Source: Hyalangium gracile (GTDB taxonomy: Bacteria > Myxococcota > Myxococcia > Myxococcales > Myxococcaceae). Taken from it: a stretch of 64,000 bases of DNA. The stretch spans positions 124,001-188,000 of the forward strand of contig NZ_JAHXBG010000002.1 of NCBI RefSeq assembly GCF_020103725.1. The letters run 5' to 3'. The notes below the pieces were generated by a model. The model saw nothing but the letters and a program-made list of their open reading frames with translations, was not told the origin of the DNA and made no database searches. Below are positions 37,501-45,800 of the stretch, piece after piece. Numbering within the stretch: the stretch's first letter is position 1; each line of letters begins with the position of its first letter. A program made the translations under genes and the position numbers.

Positions 37501-38190
37501 GTCCACGCGCTCGCGCAGCCGCTGCGCCAGCTGGATCGTCTCCTCCTCGTCGATGCCGATGATGTCGCCCACGCTCACCGCGACGATGAGGCCGTTGACC
37601 GGCTTCTTCGGGCGGTTGCGCTTGAGCATGTCCAGGAAGCTGAACCACTCGTCGCGGTCATCGTCCTCGGTGGTGTAGCGGCCGGCGGTGTCGAGGATGA
37701 CGGCCTCGTTGGTGAGCCACCACTCGCAGTTGCGCGTACCGCCCACGCCCTTCACGCCGCCGCCGCGCGAGGACAGGTACGGGAACTTGATGCCCGAGTT
37801 GCGCAGCGCCGTGCTCTTACCGGAGCCCGGCGGGCCGATGATCATGTACCAGGGCAGGACGGAGAGGGCCTCCTTGCCGCCCCGGCCCCGCGCCAGCTTG
37901 GACGTCTTCAGCGCGGCGATCGCCTTGGCGAACTCCGCCTGCATCTGCTGGACCTCTTCCTGCAGGTCCGGCCGGGCGTTGGCGGCGTGGGCGTCCGCCT
38001 GGGCCGCCAGCGCCTTCTCGATGTCACCCGCGGCCTTGGCCGCCTTGATGTGGCGGATCGCGACGAGCGCGATCAGCCCCAGGACGATGAGCGTGGTGAC
38101 GGCGATGGCGATCCAGATCGGCAGCTGGAACACCACCACCACCGCCCAGATTGTCGCGGCCGCCAGCGCGGCGAAAATGTACTTGAGCAT
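34552..38190 (-). CDS. tssM: T6SS membrane complex protein TssM (IcmF)
   Basis: 1212 residues. Two N-terminal membrane segments lie at about residues 5-22 and 25-43, and a Walker A motif GPPGSGKS at about residue 125 is intact. Hallmarks NSGIKFPYLSS and GGVKGVGGTRNCEWWLTNE follow. A third membrane segment lies near 425-445, after which the large periplasmic domain extends to the end. TssM bridges the inner membrane to the TssJ lipoprotein and forms the trans-envelope channel with TssL. It overlaps tagF and lies 12 bases after tssL. Confidence 0.95.
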   Translation of the reverse strand: MLKYIFAALAAATIWAVVVVFQLPIWIAIAVTTLIVLGLIALVAIRHIKAAKAAGDIEKALAAQADAHAANARPDLQEEVQQMQAEFAKAIAALKTSKLARGRGGKEALSVLPWYMIIGPPGSGKSTALRNSGIKFPYLSSRGGGVKGVGGTRNCEWWLTNEAVILDTAGRYTTEDDDRDEWFSFLDMLKRNRPKKPVNGLIVAVSVGDIIGIDEEETIQLAQRLRERVDEVMERLKMIVPVYLMFTKCDLLAGFVDVFGDLSKTDRGQIWGATVPVMEKGEDLAALFRERFDELAEVVEQRSTERLGAERHPETRERIYRFPQQFEGLRENIAAMVQTLFAENVYADTPVMRGVYFTSGTQEGSPIDRVMNAMADAFGIRRSLPTSSKSTVEARSYFLRDVFANVIFPDQDLAVQSTAEDRRQRQLQYAYAGGALFVAVLILLFPTIAFFKNRELIQDTRRLFMAQQATGATASTASIAVEDLKVLRERIDELRKNKEEGPPTGMRFGMYRGDALFDPLSRFYGTAVRRTFVEPVLVQDMKDLAGFAKRHEGEEGTRPDEREYARFFNLLKLNLFLTGPRTEAEPAIGESERAWLVGQLGERWSNRSGFAESAERQRMLGEHLDLYLKLLAADKSLAFTRNDKIIGDTRAALSKLPFEQLLLNQIIADAGREFDLKLSSILGGTASNIKSKGLVRSAFTRRGWDKLVRERLESPLQNADLWVLSRDTKNLTDAEIERQIKKLESRYFETYITEWQTFLDSIEVMRPNGQAEVLAELEEFTRGKPPPLARLFQSIAYNGKLPNKSAVEEAGEDILGKLKQKLEKKASKDQKDAMAIGAKFVPGGEETGEIQYTALHVQAAFDSLVKFGVPPKPATEDAPPESTQLDLYQEQLVFVRDALRQFVENPSENKALVARLSTAKVSAQSLINGQEDPNIRPFLNRLLMPPLEVASSAVSGAVGGELNQGWCSEVSDTFKRNLAGRYPFNKTGHDAALQDVADFYRPEAGTVWGFYNASLKENVRKVGAKWKPVRGVGGVSFGAALFSFLERADAITTSLFASKGAEPGMNFTIHIRPSPQLASISFSVDGKTVEYKNGPEEWHSFAWPGDGKKSGAFIKVRNNRGQVETLDQEGEWGLFRLMEAGVPQVDKGARVFSVTWKMPSVGADVVIDFRPARTATPFFGTSPGPGTGMLQPFRAPGVNPPRTIGRGAGCSG

Positions 38191-38202
38191 CGGCTGGGTC
38201 CG

Positions 38203-38907
38203 TCAGGGCTTGGCAGCCGCGGTAGGAGGAGAGGAAGGAGTGGAGGCCGCCTCGATCTCCTCGACGAGCGAGGAGACGCTGCTGCTCAGGCTGAGGCGCA
38301 GCCCGCCGTACACCAGCAGCGCGAAGACGACGACGCCCCCGGAGATGGCCAGCAGCGGCAGGGTGCGCTTGGCCGCCTTGGCGCCGCCGTCGGGCCGCTC
38401 GCCCTTGGGCGACAGCGTCTCCGTGTCGAACTTGAAGGAGGGCGCCAGATCCCGCTGGAGCTGCTCGATGAGCTGCATCAGCTCCAGCTCGCCGCCGCGC
38501 ACGCGGTAGCGGCCCTGGAAGCCGAAGATGAGGCACAGGTAGTAGGCGCGCAGCGCCTCCGTGCGGCGCGGATCCTTGCGGATCTCCTGGAGCTTGGTGA
38601 AGAAGCCCTCGCCGGCGCGGTTCTCCTTGAAGTACTGGAACTGCAAGAGGTTGGTGAGCCAGTACTCGCGGAACTCGTCGGACTTGCTCAGCGCCAGCTC
38701 GTCGGCGAGCGCGACGATGCCGTAGGCGATGTCGTCCACGTCCTGCTGGGGCAGCCCCTCGTCGCGGGCGTTGCGCATCATGTTGCTGACGAAGGAGCGC
38801 AGGCGCTCCTGGACCTGCTCCGGGGCGGGCAGCGAGCCAGGCTCGGCCTGACGGATCTGCAGCAGCGCGCCGAAGCAGTCCTTGGTGATGACGTTGAGCC
38901 TGTCCAT
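38203..38907 (-). CDS. tssL: T6SS membrane complex protein TssL (DotU)
   Basis: 234 residues. The cytoplasmic DotU-like helical domain (residues 1-180) contains YGIVALADELALSKSDEFRE and YYLCLIFGFQGRYR, typical of TssL. A single membrane helix lies at about residues 183-205 and a short periplasmic tail follows. There is no C-terminal OmpA-like peptidoglycan-binding domain, so anchoring to the wall must come from another protein. Gap of 3 bases to tssK and 12 to tssM. Confidence 0.93.
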   Translation of the reverse strand: MDRLNVITKDCFGALLQIRQAEPGSLPAPEQVQERLRSFVSNMMRNARDEGLPQQDVDDIAYGIVALADELALSKSDEFREYWLTNLLQFQYFKENRAGEGFFTKLQEIRKDPRRTEALRAYYLCLIFGFQGRYRVRGGELELMQLIEQLQRDLAPSFKFDTETLSPKGERPDGGAKAAKRTLPLLAISGGVVVFALLVYGGLRLSLSSSVSSLVEEIEAASTPSSPPTAAAKP

Positions 38908-38910
38908 GTG

Positions 38911-40296
38911 TCAGCGCCCCCTGCTGCCTTCCTTCTTGCCCGGCACGCCCATCAGCTCCAGCTTCGTCCGCGCGGGATCGAAGGGCTGGGGCAGATAGAT
39001 GGCGAGCGTCTGGTCCTTGATGGCGTCCTTCCAGTAGCGATCCGTGGTGTCGAGCGAGAAGTAGACGACCTTCGGCTTGACGGGGACCTCGGGCGGAGGC
39101 CGGAACGTCACCTGGAGCGGCACGCCGGGCGTGGCGGCCTGGATGATGTTGTGGATCTCGTCCCAGCTGGCGATCTTCGCCAGGGCCGGGAGCTGATCGG
39201 CGGTCTGCTGCTCGAGCAGATGGTCCGCCTTCACCGCGAGGATGAACTGGGTGCAGCGCGCCAGCCGCTCGTCCTCGAGCCGGCCCAGGTGCATTCCGTC
39301 CTTGCGCGACTCGAGCGCGATGGCGACCGACTGCTCCAGGGCCACCGAGCGCAGCAGCCCGTCCAGGCGCTGGAAGAGCCCCTCGAAGGTGACGCGCAGG
39401 TTGGTGTACTGGAACTTGGGCAGGTTGGCCGGATCCGAGTCGGCGGAGAACGTGGAGAGCTGGCCGGCGGCCTGGCACAGCAGCAGGTAGAGGAACTGCG
39501 GCGACATGTCCGCCGCCTCCACCGCGTGGGCCACCTGGGGGATGAGCCCGTTGAGCGTGCTGAGCTGGAGGAACTTCGTCACGTCCGCGCCGGTGAACTC
39601 CAGCGAGGCCTCGTCCCGGTGGCGGCGCGTGTCGGACAGCTCGCGCTGCTTGCCGTGCATGGACTTCAGCAGCTGCCGCAGGTTCGCCAGGATGTAGGGC
39701 GAGGCGGAGATGCGCAGGCACGGCGGGATGTACGAGGGCGAGAGCACCGCGGCGCCCGTCTTGTCCCGGATCAGCTCGCCGATCTTGATGACCTCGTAGT
39801 CCTCGCGAGGCTCGGTGCCGAAGAGGAAGCGGATGTTGCGCTGGGCGAAGGCCACGGAGGACGTGGACTCGGTGGTGATGAGGTCCGCCACCGAGCGGCT
39901 CACCACGCTGAAGCGGGGCGCGGTGGTGGAGCCGTTCACGTCGCCATAGCTGGCCACGCCGTCGCGCTCGCGGGCCACGCCCAGGTACACGTCCAGCGAC
40001 TTCTTCGAGGCGCCGAAGTGCTCCTCGATGGGCCGGGCGGGAGGCTCCTCGGGCTGACCGCGCTCGAAGGTGACGGGCAGGCCGTCCGGGAGGATGCCGA
40101 AGAAGCGCAGCAGCTGGAGCTGGCCGGCCGCCATGGCCTTGTCGTCCACCTCCATCTCCACCACGCCCCAGTCATAGGGCGTCATGGCGCCCAGCCGGGC
40201 CGACAGCAGGGCCTCGTGGTAGAGGTCCGCCTGCTGCAGGTGGTGGGGATTCATGAACATCCCCTCGGACCAAACGACGCGCTGAGGAATCTTCAT
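38911..40296 (-). CDS. tssK: T6SS baseplate-membrane connector TssK
   Basis: 461 residues. The start VVWSEGMFMNPHHLQQADLY is the TssK hallmark. TssK trimers connect the baseplate wedges to TssL and TssM. ATGA overlap with the tssJ stop and a 3-base gap to tssL show tight coupling. The C-terminus is basic (GKKEGSRGR). Length is normal. Confidence 0.95.
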   Translation of the reverse strand: MKIPQRVVWSEGMFMNPHHLQQADLYHEALLSARLGAMTPYDWGVVEMEVDDKAMAAGQLQLLRFFGILPDGLPVTFERGQPEEPPARPIEEHFGASKKSLDVYLGVARERDGVASYGDVNGSTTAPRFSVVSRSVADLITTESTSSVAFAQRNIRFLFGTEPREDYEVIKIGELIRDKTGAAVLSPSYIPPCLRISASPYILANLRQLLKSMHGKQRELSDTRRHRDEASLEFTGADVTKFLQLSTLNGLIPQVAHAVEAADMSPQFLYLLLCQAAGQLSTFSADSDPANLPKFQYTNLRVTFEGLFQRLDGLLRSVALEQSVAIALESRKDGMHLGRLEDERLARCTQFILAVKADHLLEQQTADQLPALAKIASWDEIHNIIQAATPGVPLQVTFRPPPEVPVKPKVVYFSLDTTDRYWKDAIKDQTLAIYLPQPFDPARTKLELMGVPGKKEGSRGR

Positions 40297-40865
40297 CCTC
40301 GCCCCTCCGCCCTGCCCCGGGCCTCGACCCGGTAGTCCTCGAGATAGAAGTAAAGCGGAGGCGGCTTGGCCCCCGGCTTCTTCACGGCGTCACAGAGCTC
40401 GGGAGTGACCTCTGGCAGCCGCTGGATGGAGCGCCACACCTGGCCGGCGGGCCGGCGGAAGACGCCCAGAACGACGATGTAGTTCGACTTCGGATCGCGC
40501 GAGAGCTGCCGCGTCAACGTCTGGCCCGGCTCGAGCGTCAGCTCGTCCGTGGCGATCAGATCGTCCTCCAGGACTTCCTTGGGACGCTGCCACACGTCCT
40601 GGAACTCGGACGCCTCCAGGCGCCGGATGTCCTTGAGCTGGAGCACCTGGACGATCGTGGAGAGAGAGCTCCCCCGGTCATCCGGATTGAGGCGCTCGCT
40701 CGCCTCGAGGAGGACGGCGATCGGAGGCGGCTCCTTGCACGGCTCGGACGGAGCAGCCGCGCGGGGACAGCCCGCCAGCCACACCGCGAACCCGAGCATG
40801 AGCGCCGCCCGCCACCTGGATCCCCCCCAGCTGCCCCAGACCTGCTGCCACCACCCGGCCAGCAT
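40293..40865 (-). CDS. tssJ: T6SS outer-membrane lipoprotein TssJ
   Basis: 190 residues from the ATG at 40865. The type II signal peptide ends LAGC with Cys33 lipidated; an internal Met at residue 23 could also start a shorter signal peptide. The mature protein shows a TssJ-type transthyretin-like beta-sandwich in DDLIATDELTLEPGQTLT and NYIVVLGVFRRPAGQVWR. TssJ anchors TssM to the outer membrane. It is the first gene of the long operon; the 149 bases upstream contain a weak -10-like TTATAG but no clear sigma-54 site. Confidence 0.88.
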   Translation of the reverse strand: MLAGWWQQVWGSWGGSRWRAALMLGFAVWLAGCPRAAAPSEPCKEPPPIAVLLEASERLNPDDRGSSLSTIVQVLQLKDIRRLEASEFQDVWQRPKEVLEDDLIATDELTLEPGQTLTRQLSRDPKSNYIVVLGVFRRPAGQVWRSIQRLPEVTPELCDAVKKPGAKPPPLYFYLEDYRVEARGRAEGRG

Positions 40866-41014
40866 GCAAACCCCTATAAGAACACGTGGAAAGCCGGTGC
40901 ACGCTGCCACACCAAAACGTTCAGTTCAAGGCAGCGACCCAATTCAGGCAGCCCCCCCAGGCAGGCCCTCCACCCAGGTGGCCTCTGTCTGGAGCGTCGT
41001 GAGGACCTGGTGCG

Positions 41015-41500
41015 TCACCTGCCCTTCGCGGGCAGGGCCGCCTCATGGGCACGGATCGCCTCGGCGGTCTGGCCCTCGGCCACGGGCACGAAGGCCAGCA
41101 GCGCCACGTCCTTCGCGTCCGCCGGGGCGGGCCGGAAGGCCGCCATCAGCCGCTGCCCTACCTGAATGGTCGCGGCGCCTCCGAAGGACCAGAAGCCGGA
41201 CTGCCGGGGAAGCGAGCCGCGAAGCACCTGCTCCAGCTCGAACTCCACACGGATCCGGGAACCTCGCGTCCCCGTGTTGGAGGCCTTCACCTCGCGCACC
41301 TTCACGAGCGCGACGCTGCCCCCCATTTCCACACACTCCCGCAACAACTGCGCATCGAGGGTCTCGGGCTGCGTCGGCATGCGTGACTCCTGGGAGGGGG
41401 AAGGGGGCGTGGGGGGAGCGGGGCTCGGAGGGCTGGCGGGCCCGGCCGAGCACGCGAAGACGAGCGACAGCGTGCACAGGGCGCCCAGGCGCGGGTTCAT
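41015..41500 (-). CDS. Small lipoprotein in the VgrG-peptidase operon
   Basis: 161 residues using the ATG at 41500, whose ATGA overlaps the stop of the preceding gene (an ATG at 41506 is equally possible). A lipobox LVFAC puts the lipidated Cys at residue 17. A Pro/Ser-rich linker (about 20-40) leads to a small domain of about 115 residues with GSVALVKVREVKASNTGTRG and GFWSFGGAATIQVGQ. I do not recognise the family. It is the last gene of the vgrG1 unit and could be a periplasmic guard protein against the VgrG-borne enzyme; this rests on position only. Confidence 0.6.
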   Translation of the reverse strand: MNPRLGALCTLSLVFACSAGPASPPSPAPPTPPSPSQESRMPTQPETLDAQLLRECVEMGGSVALVKVREVKASNTGTRGSRIRVEFELEQVLRGSLPRQSGFWSFGGAATIQVGQRLMAAFRPAPADAKDVALLAFVPVAEGQTAEAIRAHEAALPAKGR

Positions 41501-42036
41501 CGCCATGAGGGGCTCTCGTCCACGGTGTGCCAGTTGCGGTGGAGGGAGAAGACGCGGCCGAGCGCGCCGTTCACCAGGACCTGGATGTAGTCGCGCTCGA
41601 CGCGGATGCCGTCGACGACGTGGGCCCAGCGCGCCACGAAGATCTCCTCGCCCGCCTGCGTCTCGTAGTCGGCCACCTCGAGCACCGCGTCCTTGGGAGG
41701 GTTGGCGGCCTCGGTGGCAACCTGGAGCGCCTGCTCCTTGGAGAGCCCTCGCGCGCACCGCTCGGCGAAGCCCGCGAAGAGCCAGGAGCGCTGCTCTCCG
41801 GTGACAGGGCTGTAGCGCGCCGAGTACTCGGAGATCCGCTGGTACATGCCGAAGCTCACCCGCTTGTAGGGCCCCTTGCGCTCCACCTTCTCCGGGAGGG
41901 CCTGGACATAGTGCTTGAGCATGAGGACGGCCTCGGGCGTCCCCTGGCGCTCCAGATCGCGCTCGATGACGCGGAAGACGGCCTCCTCGGCGCGCGTGAT
42001 GGAGCCTCGATCCTCGGGCGTTGTCTCGTCTGCCAT
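41497..42036 (-). CDS. PepSY/YcdB-like small protein 3
   Basis: 179 residues, cytoplasmic (no signal peptide). The C-terminal half, about residues 98-172, reads GLSKEQALQVATEAANPPKD and then GIRVERDYIQVLVNGALGRV, the beta-alpha-beta pattern of PepSY/YcdB-type domains (start of a helix with EEALxxA, then GIxVExDYIxVxVN). The N-terminal half (about 1-95) is helical and acidic, with no recognised domain. It is followed, with a four-base overlap, by the lipoprotein gene, and preceded 36 bases away by another PepSY-like gene. Interpretation as an inhibitor of the upstream peptidase is inference. Confidence 0.6.
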   Translation of the reverse strand: MADETTPEDRGSITRAEEAVFRVIERDLERQGTPEAVLMLKHYVQALPEKVERKGPYKRVSFGMYQRISEYSARYSPVTGEQRSWLFAGFAERCARGLSKEQALQVATEAANPPKDAVLEVADYETQAGEEIFVARWAHVVDGIRVERDYIQVLVNGALGRVFSLHRNWHTVDESPSWR

Positions 42037-42072
42037 GGCTCTTCGTTTCCTCCCCTCTTCCCGGTCCAGGCG

Positions 42073-42321
42073 CTAGCGCGAGCGCCGGACGCGCACCACC
42101 TCGGCCGTCGCGTCCTGGACGGCCAGCTCCACCCAGCGCCCTCCGGCGAACACGTAGCGCACGAGCCAGACGAGCACGTCCCGCACCACGGAGGGCTTCT
42201 CCGCGGGCCCCTCGCCGAGCTCGATGTACTGGCGCTCGGCCGAGGCGAACCGGGCCTCCGCGGGAACCTCCTGGGCCTCGCGGGCGGCATTCGCGGCCGC
42301 CACGGCCTGCTCGCGTGTCAC
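42073..42321 (-). CDS. PepSY-like small protein 2
   Basis: 82 residues, from a GTG at 42321 that overlaps the previous stop as GTGA. The sequence TREQAVAAANAAREAQEVPA then VLVWLVRYVFAGGRWVELAV and DATAEVVRVRRS fits one PepSY unit: a helix beginning with xxEQAxxxA, then two beta-strands ending in a TxExVxxVR-like turn. No signal peptide. It is the shortest of three adjacent related proteins, and the tight overlap means it is made together with the 160-residue protein. Confidence 0.6.
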   Translation of the reverse strand: MTREQAVAAANAAREAQEVPAEARFASAERQYIELGEGPAEKPSVVRDVLVWLVRYVFAGGRWVELAVQDATAEVVRVRRSR

Positions 42322-42800
42322 GGGGCCTCCACATCCGCGGGCAGGACGGAGATGACGGCCCGCCGCACGGGGTTGATGCGCACCGTCAGGCCCGGCGCGG
42401 CATTCGGGCCAGGCTCCTCGAACCGCAGCTCCAGGCAGTCGCCCTCCCCCTTGCGGGACTCGACCAGCCGGAGCCCAAGGCGCAGCAGGCCACTGCTCCT
42501 GGCGATCGTCAGGGCCTCGCCGTCGGACAGCGGCTCCCAGCGACACTTCTCCCACTTGTCGTGATCGACGTAGCCCACCACGCGATCGTCGGCATCGAGC
42601 ACCACCTCGAACTGGCTGTAGCGCCGGTAGAGGATCGCGGTCTGATCGACGACATAGCGCAGCTCGACGGAATCCCAGGACAGGGCGTCCTCGGGAGCCA
42701 CGAGGACAGGCTCGGCGCGGAACTCACCGGACAGGTGCTGCTCGGCGAACGCGAGACAGTCCTCGAGGGCCTTCTTCTGGAGCGTGTCGAGATCGACCAT
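42318..42800 (-). CDS. PepSY-like small protein 1, next to the VgrG-peptidase gene
   Basis: 160 residues starting MVDLDTLQKKALEDCLAFAE. About residues 92-155 (EPLSDGEALTIARSSGLLRL followed by LELRFEEPG and TVRINPVRRAVISVLP) resemble a PepSY unit. An additional beta-rich segment (about 40-90: SVELRYVVDQTAILYRRYSQ and FEVVLDADDRVVGYVDHDKW) may be a second, diverged copy. No signal peptide. It starts 27 bases after vgrG1, separated by a 7-bp hairpin, and is the prime candidate for the cognate immunity protein. Confidence 0.6.
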   Translation of the reverse strand: MVDLDTLQKKALEDCLAFAEQHLSGEFRAEPVLVAPEDALSWDSVELRYVVDQTAILYRRYSQFEVVLDADDRVVGYVDHDKWEKCRWEPLSDGEALTIARSSGLLRLGLRLVESRKGEGDCLELRFEEPGPNAAPGLTVRINPVRRAVISVLPADVEAP

Positions 42801-42812
42801 GGGCGTCGTCGG

Positions 42813-42829
42813 AGCCTCGCCGCGAGGCT
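42813..42829 (-). other. Short strong hairpin overlapping the vgrG1 stop codon
   Basis: AGCCTCG and CGAGGCT form a 7-bp stem with a three-base loop. It overlaps the vgrG1 stop codon (42828-42830) and precedes the next start by 12 bases. It may reduce read-through or affect translation of the downstream small genes. Confidence 0.35.
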
Positions 42830-45800
42830 ACTTCAGAAGCGAGGCCACGCTGGTGACGAATCCGGAGATGGCCCGGCCCAGCGCGGTGAAGGGCTGGAGG
42901 AAGGGGTGGGCGATGGCGCCGCCGCCCGCGCCCATCAGCACGGGACGCATGCTGTGGTAGTACGGCGCGCCCGTGTCGAAGAAGACGGCGGGGATCTTGT
43001 TGGGGTTGAACGAATAGGAGTTCCCCCACTTCTGATAGAAGTTGCGCGCCATGGCGCGCGCGTCCCCATCAGGGATGTAGCATCGGAAGGCCAGGTAGTT
43101 GCGGGTGCCCCGGGCGATGAAGGCCTCGCCGAGGCTGCGCTCCCAGGCGGCCACGCAGGTGTCCATGTACACGAGGTAGCGCGGCACGCTGGGCACGGCC
43201 TTCTTGGTCCGCGTCTCCGTATCACCGAAGTCCGTGCTGCCCAGGACGACCACGCTGCGCCAGTTGCCTCCGGGCTGGGGATCCGGCGGGTTCTTGTTCG
43301 TCGGATCGTTGAGCCAGTTGGCGGGGTTGTTCCGGTCCACCACGTTGCCGTGGCTGGCGTGGTGGTAGGCGTAGGTGTTGCGGATGACGGAGCCCCAGTT
43401 GCGCAGGGGCACGTTGGCCGCGTTGGAGGCCCAGGTGCCCACCTTGTGGTGAGGCTTGGCGCGCAGCAGCCCGGCGATCTCGTTCATCTCCGCCTGGGTG
43501 GTCAGCCCGCCGCCCGCGGGGGTGTCCGCCACCGCGTCGCTGACCACCGCGTGCCAGTACTCCACCCGCAGCGTCTTCGCCTTGTCCTTGCTGAGATCGA
43601 GCGGGCTGTTCCCGGTGAGCGCCTTGTGGGACAGCTTCACGCGGAAATAGAAGTACGGGCTGTTCCAGGGATCCCACGGCAGGCTCTTGGCCTCGAAGAC
43701 CCAGACGGGCGGCCTGCCCGTCTTCTTGGCCACCAGCTTGCCGCCCTTGACGATCAGATCCTTCAGGGTGCCCACGCGCGCGCCGGTGACGCAGTGGTGG
43801 ATCGAGATCAACCCCCGAGCCCCATCCGGCACGTTCTCGGTCTCCACCTGGGGGATGACCTTGGCGTCCGCGGGGATGGCACCGCCCGGCGGCGCGCCGC
43901 TGTTGTGGTTGGGGAGGATCTTGTTCTTCTCCCATCTGGCCGTCTTGATGCTGGGAACGGGCTCCTTCTTCGGCTCCTTGGGCGCCTTGGCCTTCTTGCG
44001 CTTGAGGCTCTTCTGCGAGCCGGCGGGCACGTGCTTGACCTCGGCGCCCTTGAGCTTCGTCTGGCTGCCGTCGACGGTGACGGTGCTGCCCGTCCACTTC
44101 ATCTCGCCGGACTGCTCGACGGTGAGCACCACCTTGCCTCCCACGGAGAGGGTGAGCTTGTCCGCCTTCCACTCGAACTCCTTGGCCAGCCAGGAGAGGC
44201 CGCCCGTGACGGTGTAGAGCGCGTCTCCCTTCACCGTCTCGGTGTGGTCCTTGTGCGTCTCCACCTTGAGGCTCTCGGGCGTCTCCGTCTTGAGCTCCCC
44301 CACGATCTTCGTGGAGCGGTTGCCGCCGACGCGCTCCTCGCGGCTGCCCTGGATGAGCTCCGTGGAGGAGCGCCCGATCTGCTCGGCCCTCACCCCGACG
44401 ATCGCCTCGTTCATCGCCGCGCCGACGGCGATCGAGTAGGCGCCTCCCACCGTCAGCGCCTTGGCCGCGCCCACCGTCTCGGAGGAGGCCATCGCCACCT
44501 CCACGTTGCGCGCCATGGCCACCTTGATGCTCTGGAGGGCGGTGACCTCCTCGACGTGGTCCTTGTCGATCTCCACGTCGCGGTTGCCCATCACCTGGAG
44601 CGTCTGGTTGCCCTGGACGGAGGTGGTGTCCTGGCGCTGCACGGTGAGGAACTGGTTGCCGTCGACGCTCTGGGTGCGGTTGCCCGTCACCTTCAGGGAC
44701 TCGTGGGAGCCCACGCGCTGCGTCTTGTCGTTCTCCACCTGGATGCGCCAGTCCTTCTGGCCATGCAGGTGGATCAGCTCCTGCGCCGCCGCGTCCTCGA
44801 ACAGCAGCTCGTTGAAGCCGTTGTTGCCGGGGCTGGAGCTGGAGCGCAGCGTGCTCTTCGTCTTCTCGTCCGGCAGCGCCACCGGCGTGGGGTGCTCGCC
44901 GTTGTAGACCGAGCCCACCACGAGCGGGCGATCCGGATCGCCCTCCAGGAAGCGGACCACCACCTCCTGGCCCACACGCGGCAGGTACAGCGCGCCCCAG
45001 CCCGCTCCGGCCCAGGCCTGGCTGACGCGGATCCAGCACGAGCTCCTGTCGTCTCCCGGCGCCTCGCGATCCCAGTGGAAGCGGACCTTGATGCGGCCGT
45101 GCTCGTCGGTGTGGATCTCCTCGCCCGAGGGCCCCACCACGATCGCCGTCTGCGCGCCCGCGATCGTGGGCACCGGGGTGAGGCGCGGCGGACGGAACGG
45201 CACCGCCGCGGGGATGGCGTGGAAGCGGCTCTGGTAGGCCTCGTGCCCGCCCGAGTGCTCCACCGAGATCAGCAGGAACTCACCCTCGAAGGAGTGATCC
45301 GGGTGCTCCGTCAGCGTGAAGGTGCGGCCGGGCGCCAGGCGCACGCTCGAGCACTCGCCCTGGCAGCGCTCGACGTCGTGGCGCAGCTCCTCCAGCCGCA
45401 CCTTCGCCGTGCCTCGACCCGCGCCGGGCGCCACGTAGCCTCCCGGTGAGTCGTACACCTCCAGCTCGGAGTTCGCATTCGCCGCCTGGCTGTCCACCGT
45501 CAGATCCAGGGACGGGCGCACGAAGTCGAAGTCCCGCAGGACCACCGCCCCGGGCCGGACCCAGGCCGCGCGCTCCACGCCGAGCACGTGCTCCCCGGAG
45601 GTCTCCGCGCCCGTGGCGCCCCGGAACGGCAGCCGGGCATCTCCCGGGAGCGGCGAGTGCGCGTTCGGTCCGTCGCCCAGCACCAGGACGTGGGAGTCCT
45701 GGGTGTGTTCGAAGGCGTAGCAGATGCCCTCGGCCTCGAGCAGGCGCGAGACGAAGTCGAAGTCGGACTCGCGGTACTGCACGCAGTAGTCCCGCGCCGG

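Noticed and set aside
34516-40335. Very long open frame on the + strand opposite tssM, tssL and tssK
   Set aside because: Antisense to three well-recognised T6SS genes; its product is rich in Leu, Gly, Arg, His and Gln with no family signature, as expected from GC-rich shadow frames.
20453-40865. Possible insertion sequence or break in the T6SS operon
   Set aside because: All core tss genes are complete, in one direction and tightly spaced; no transposase or inverted terminal repeats were seen.
43900-44900. Repetitive VG/GN-rich stretches in both vgrG genes as possible DNA repeats
   Set aside because: They are the normal beta-helix repeats of the VgrG needle and are diverged at the DNA level.
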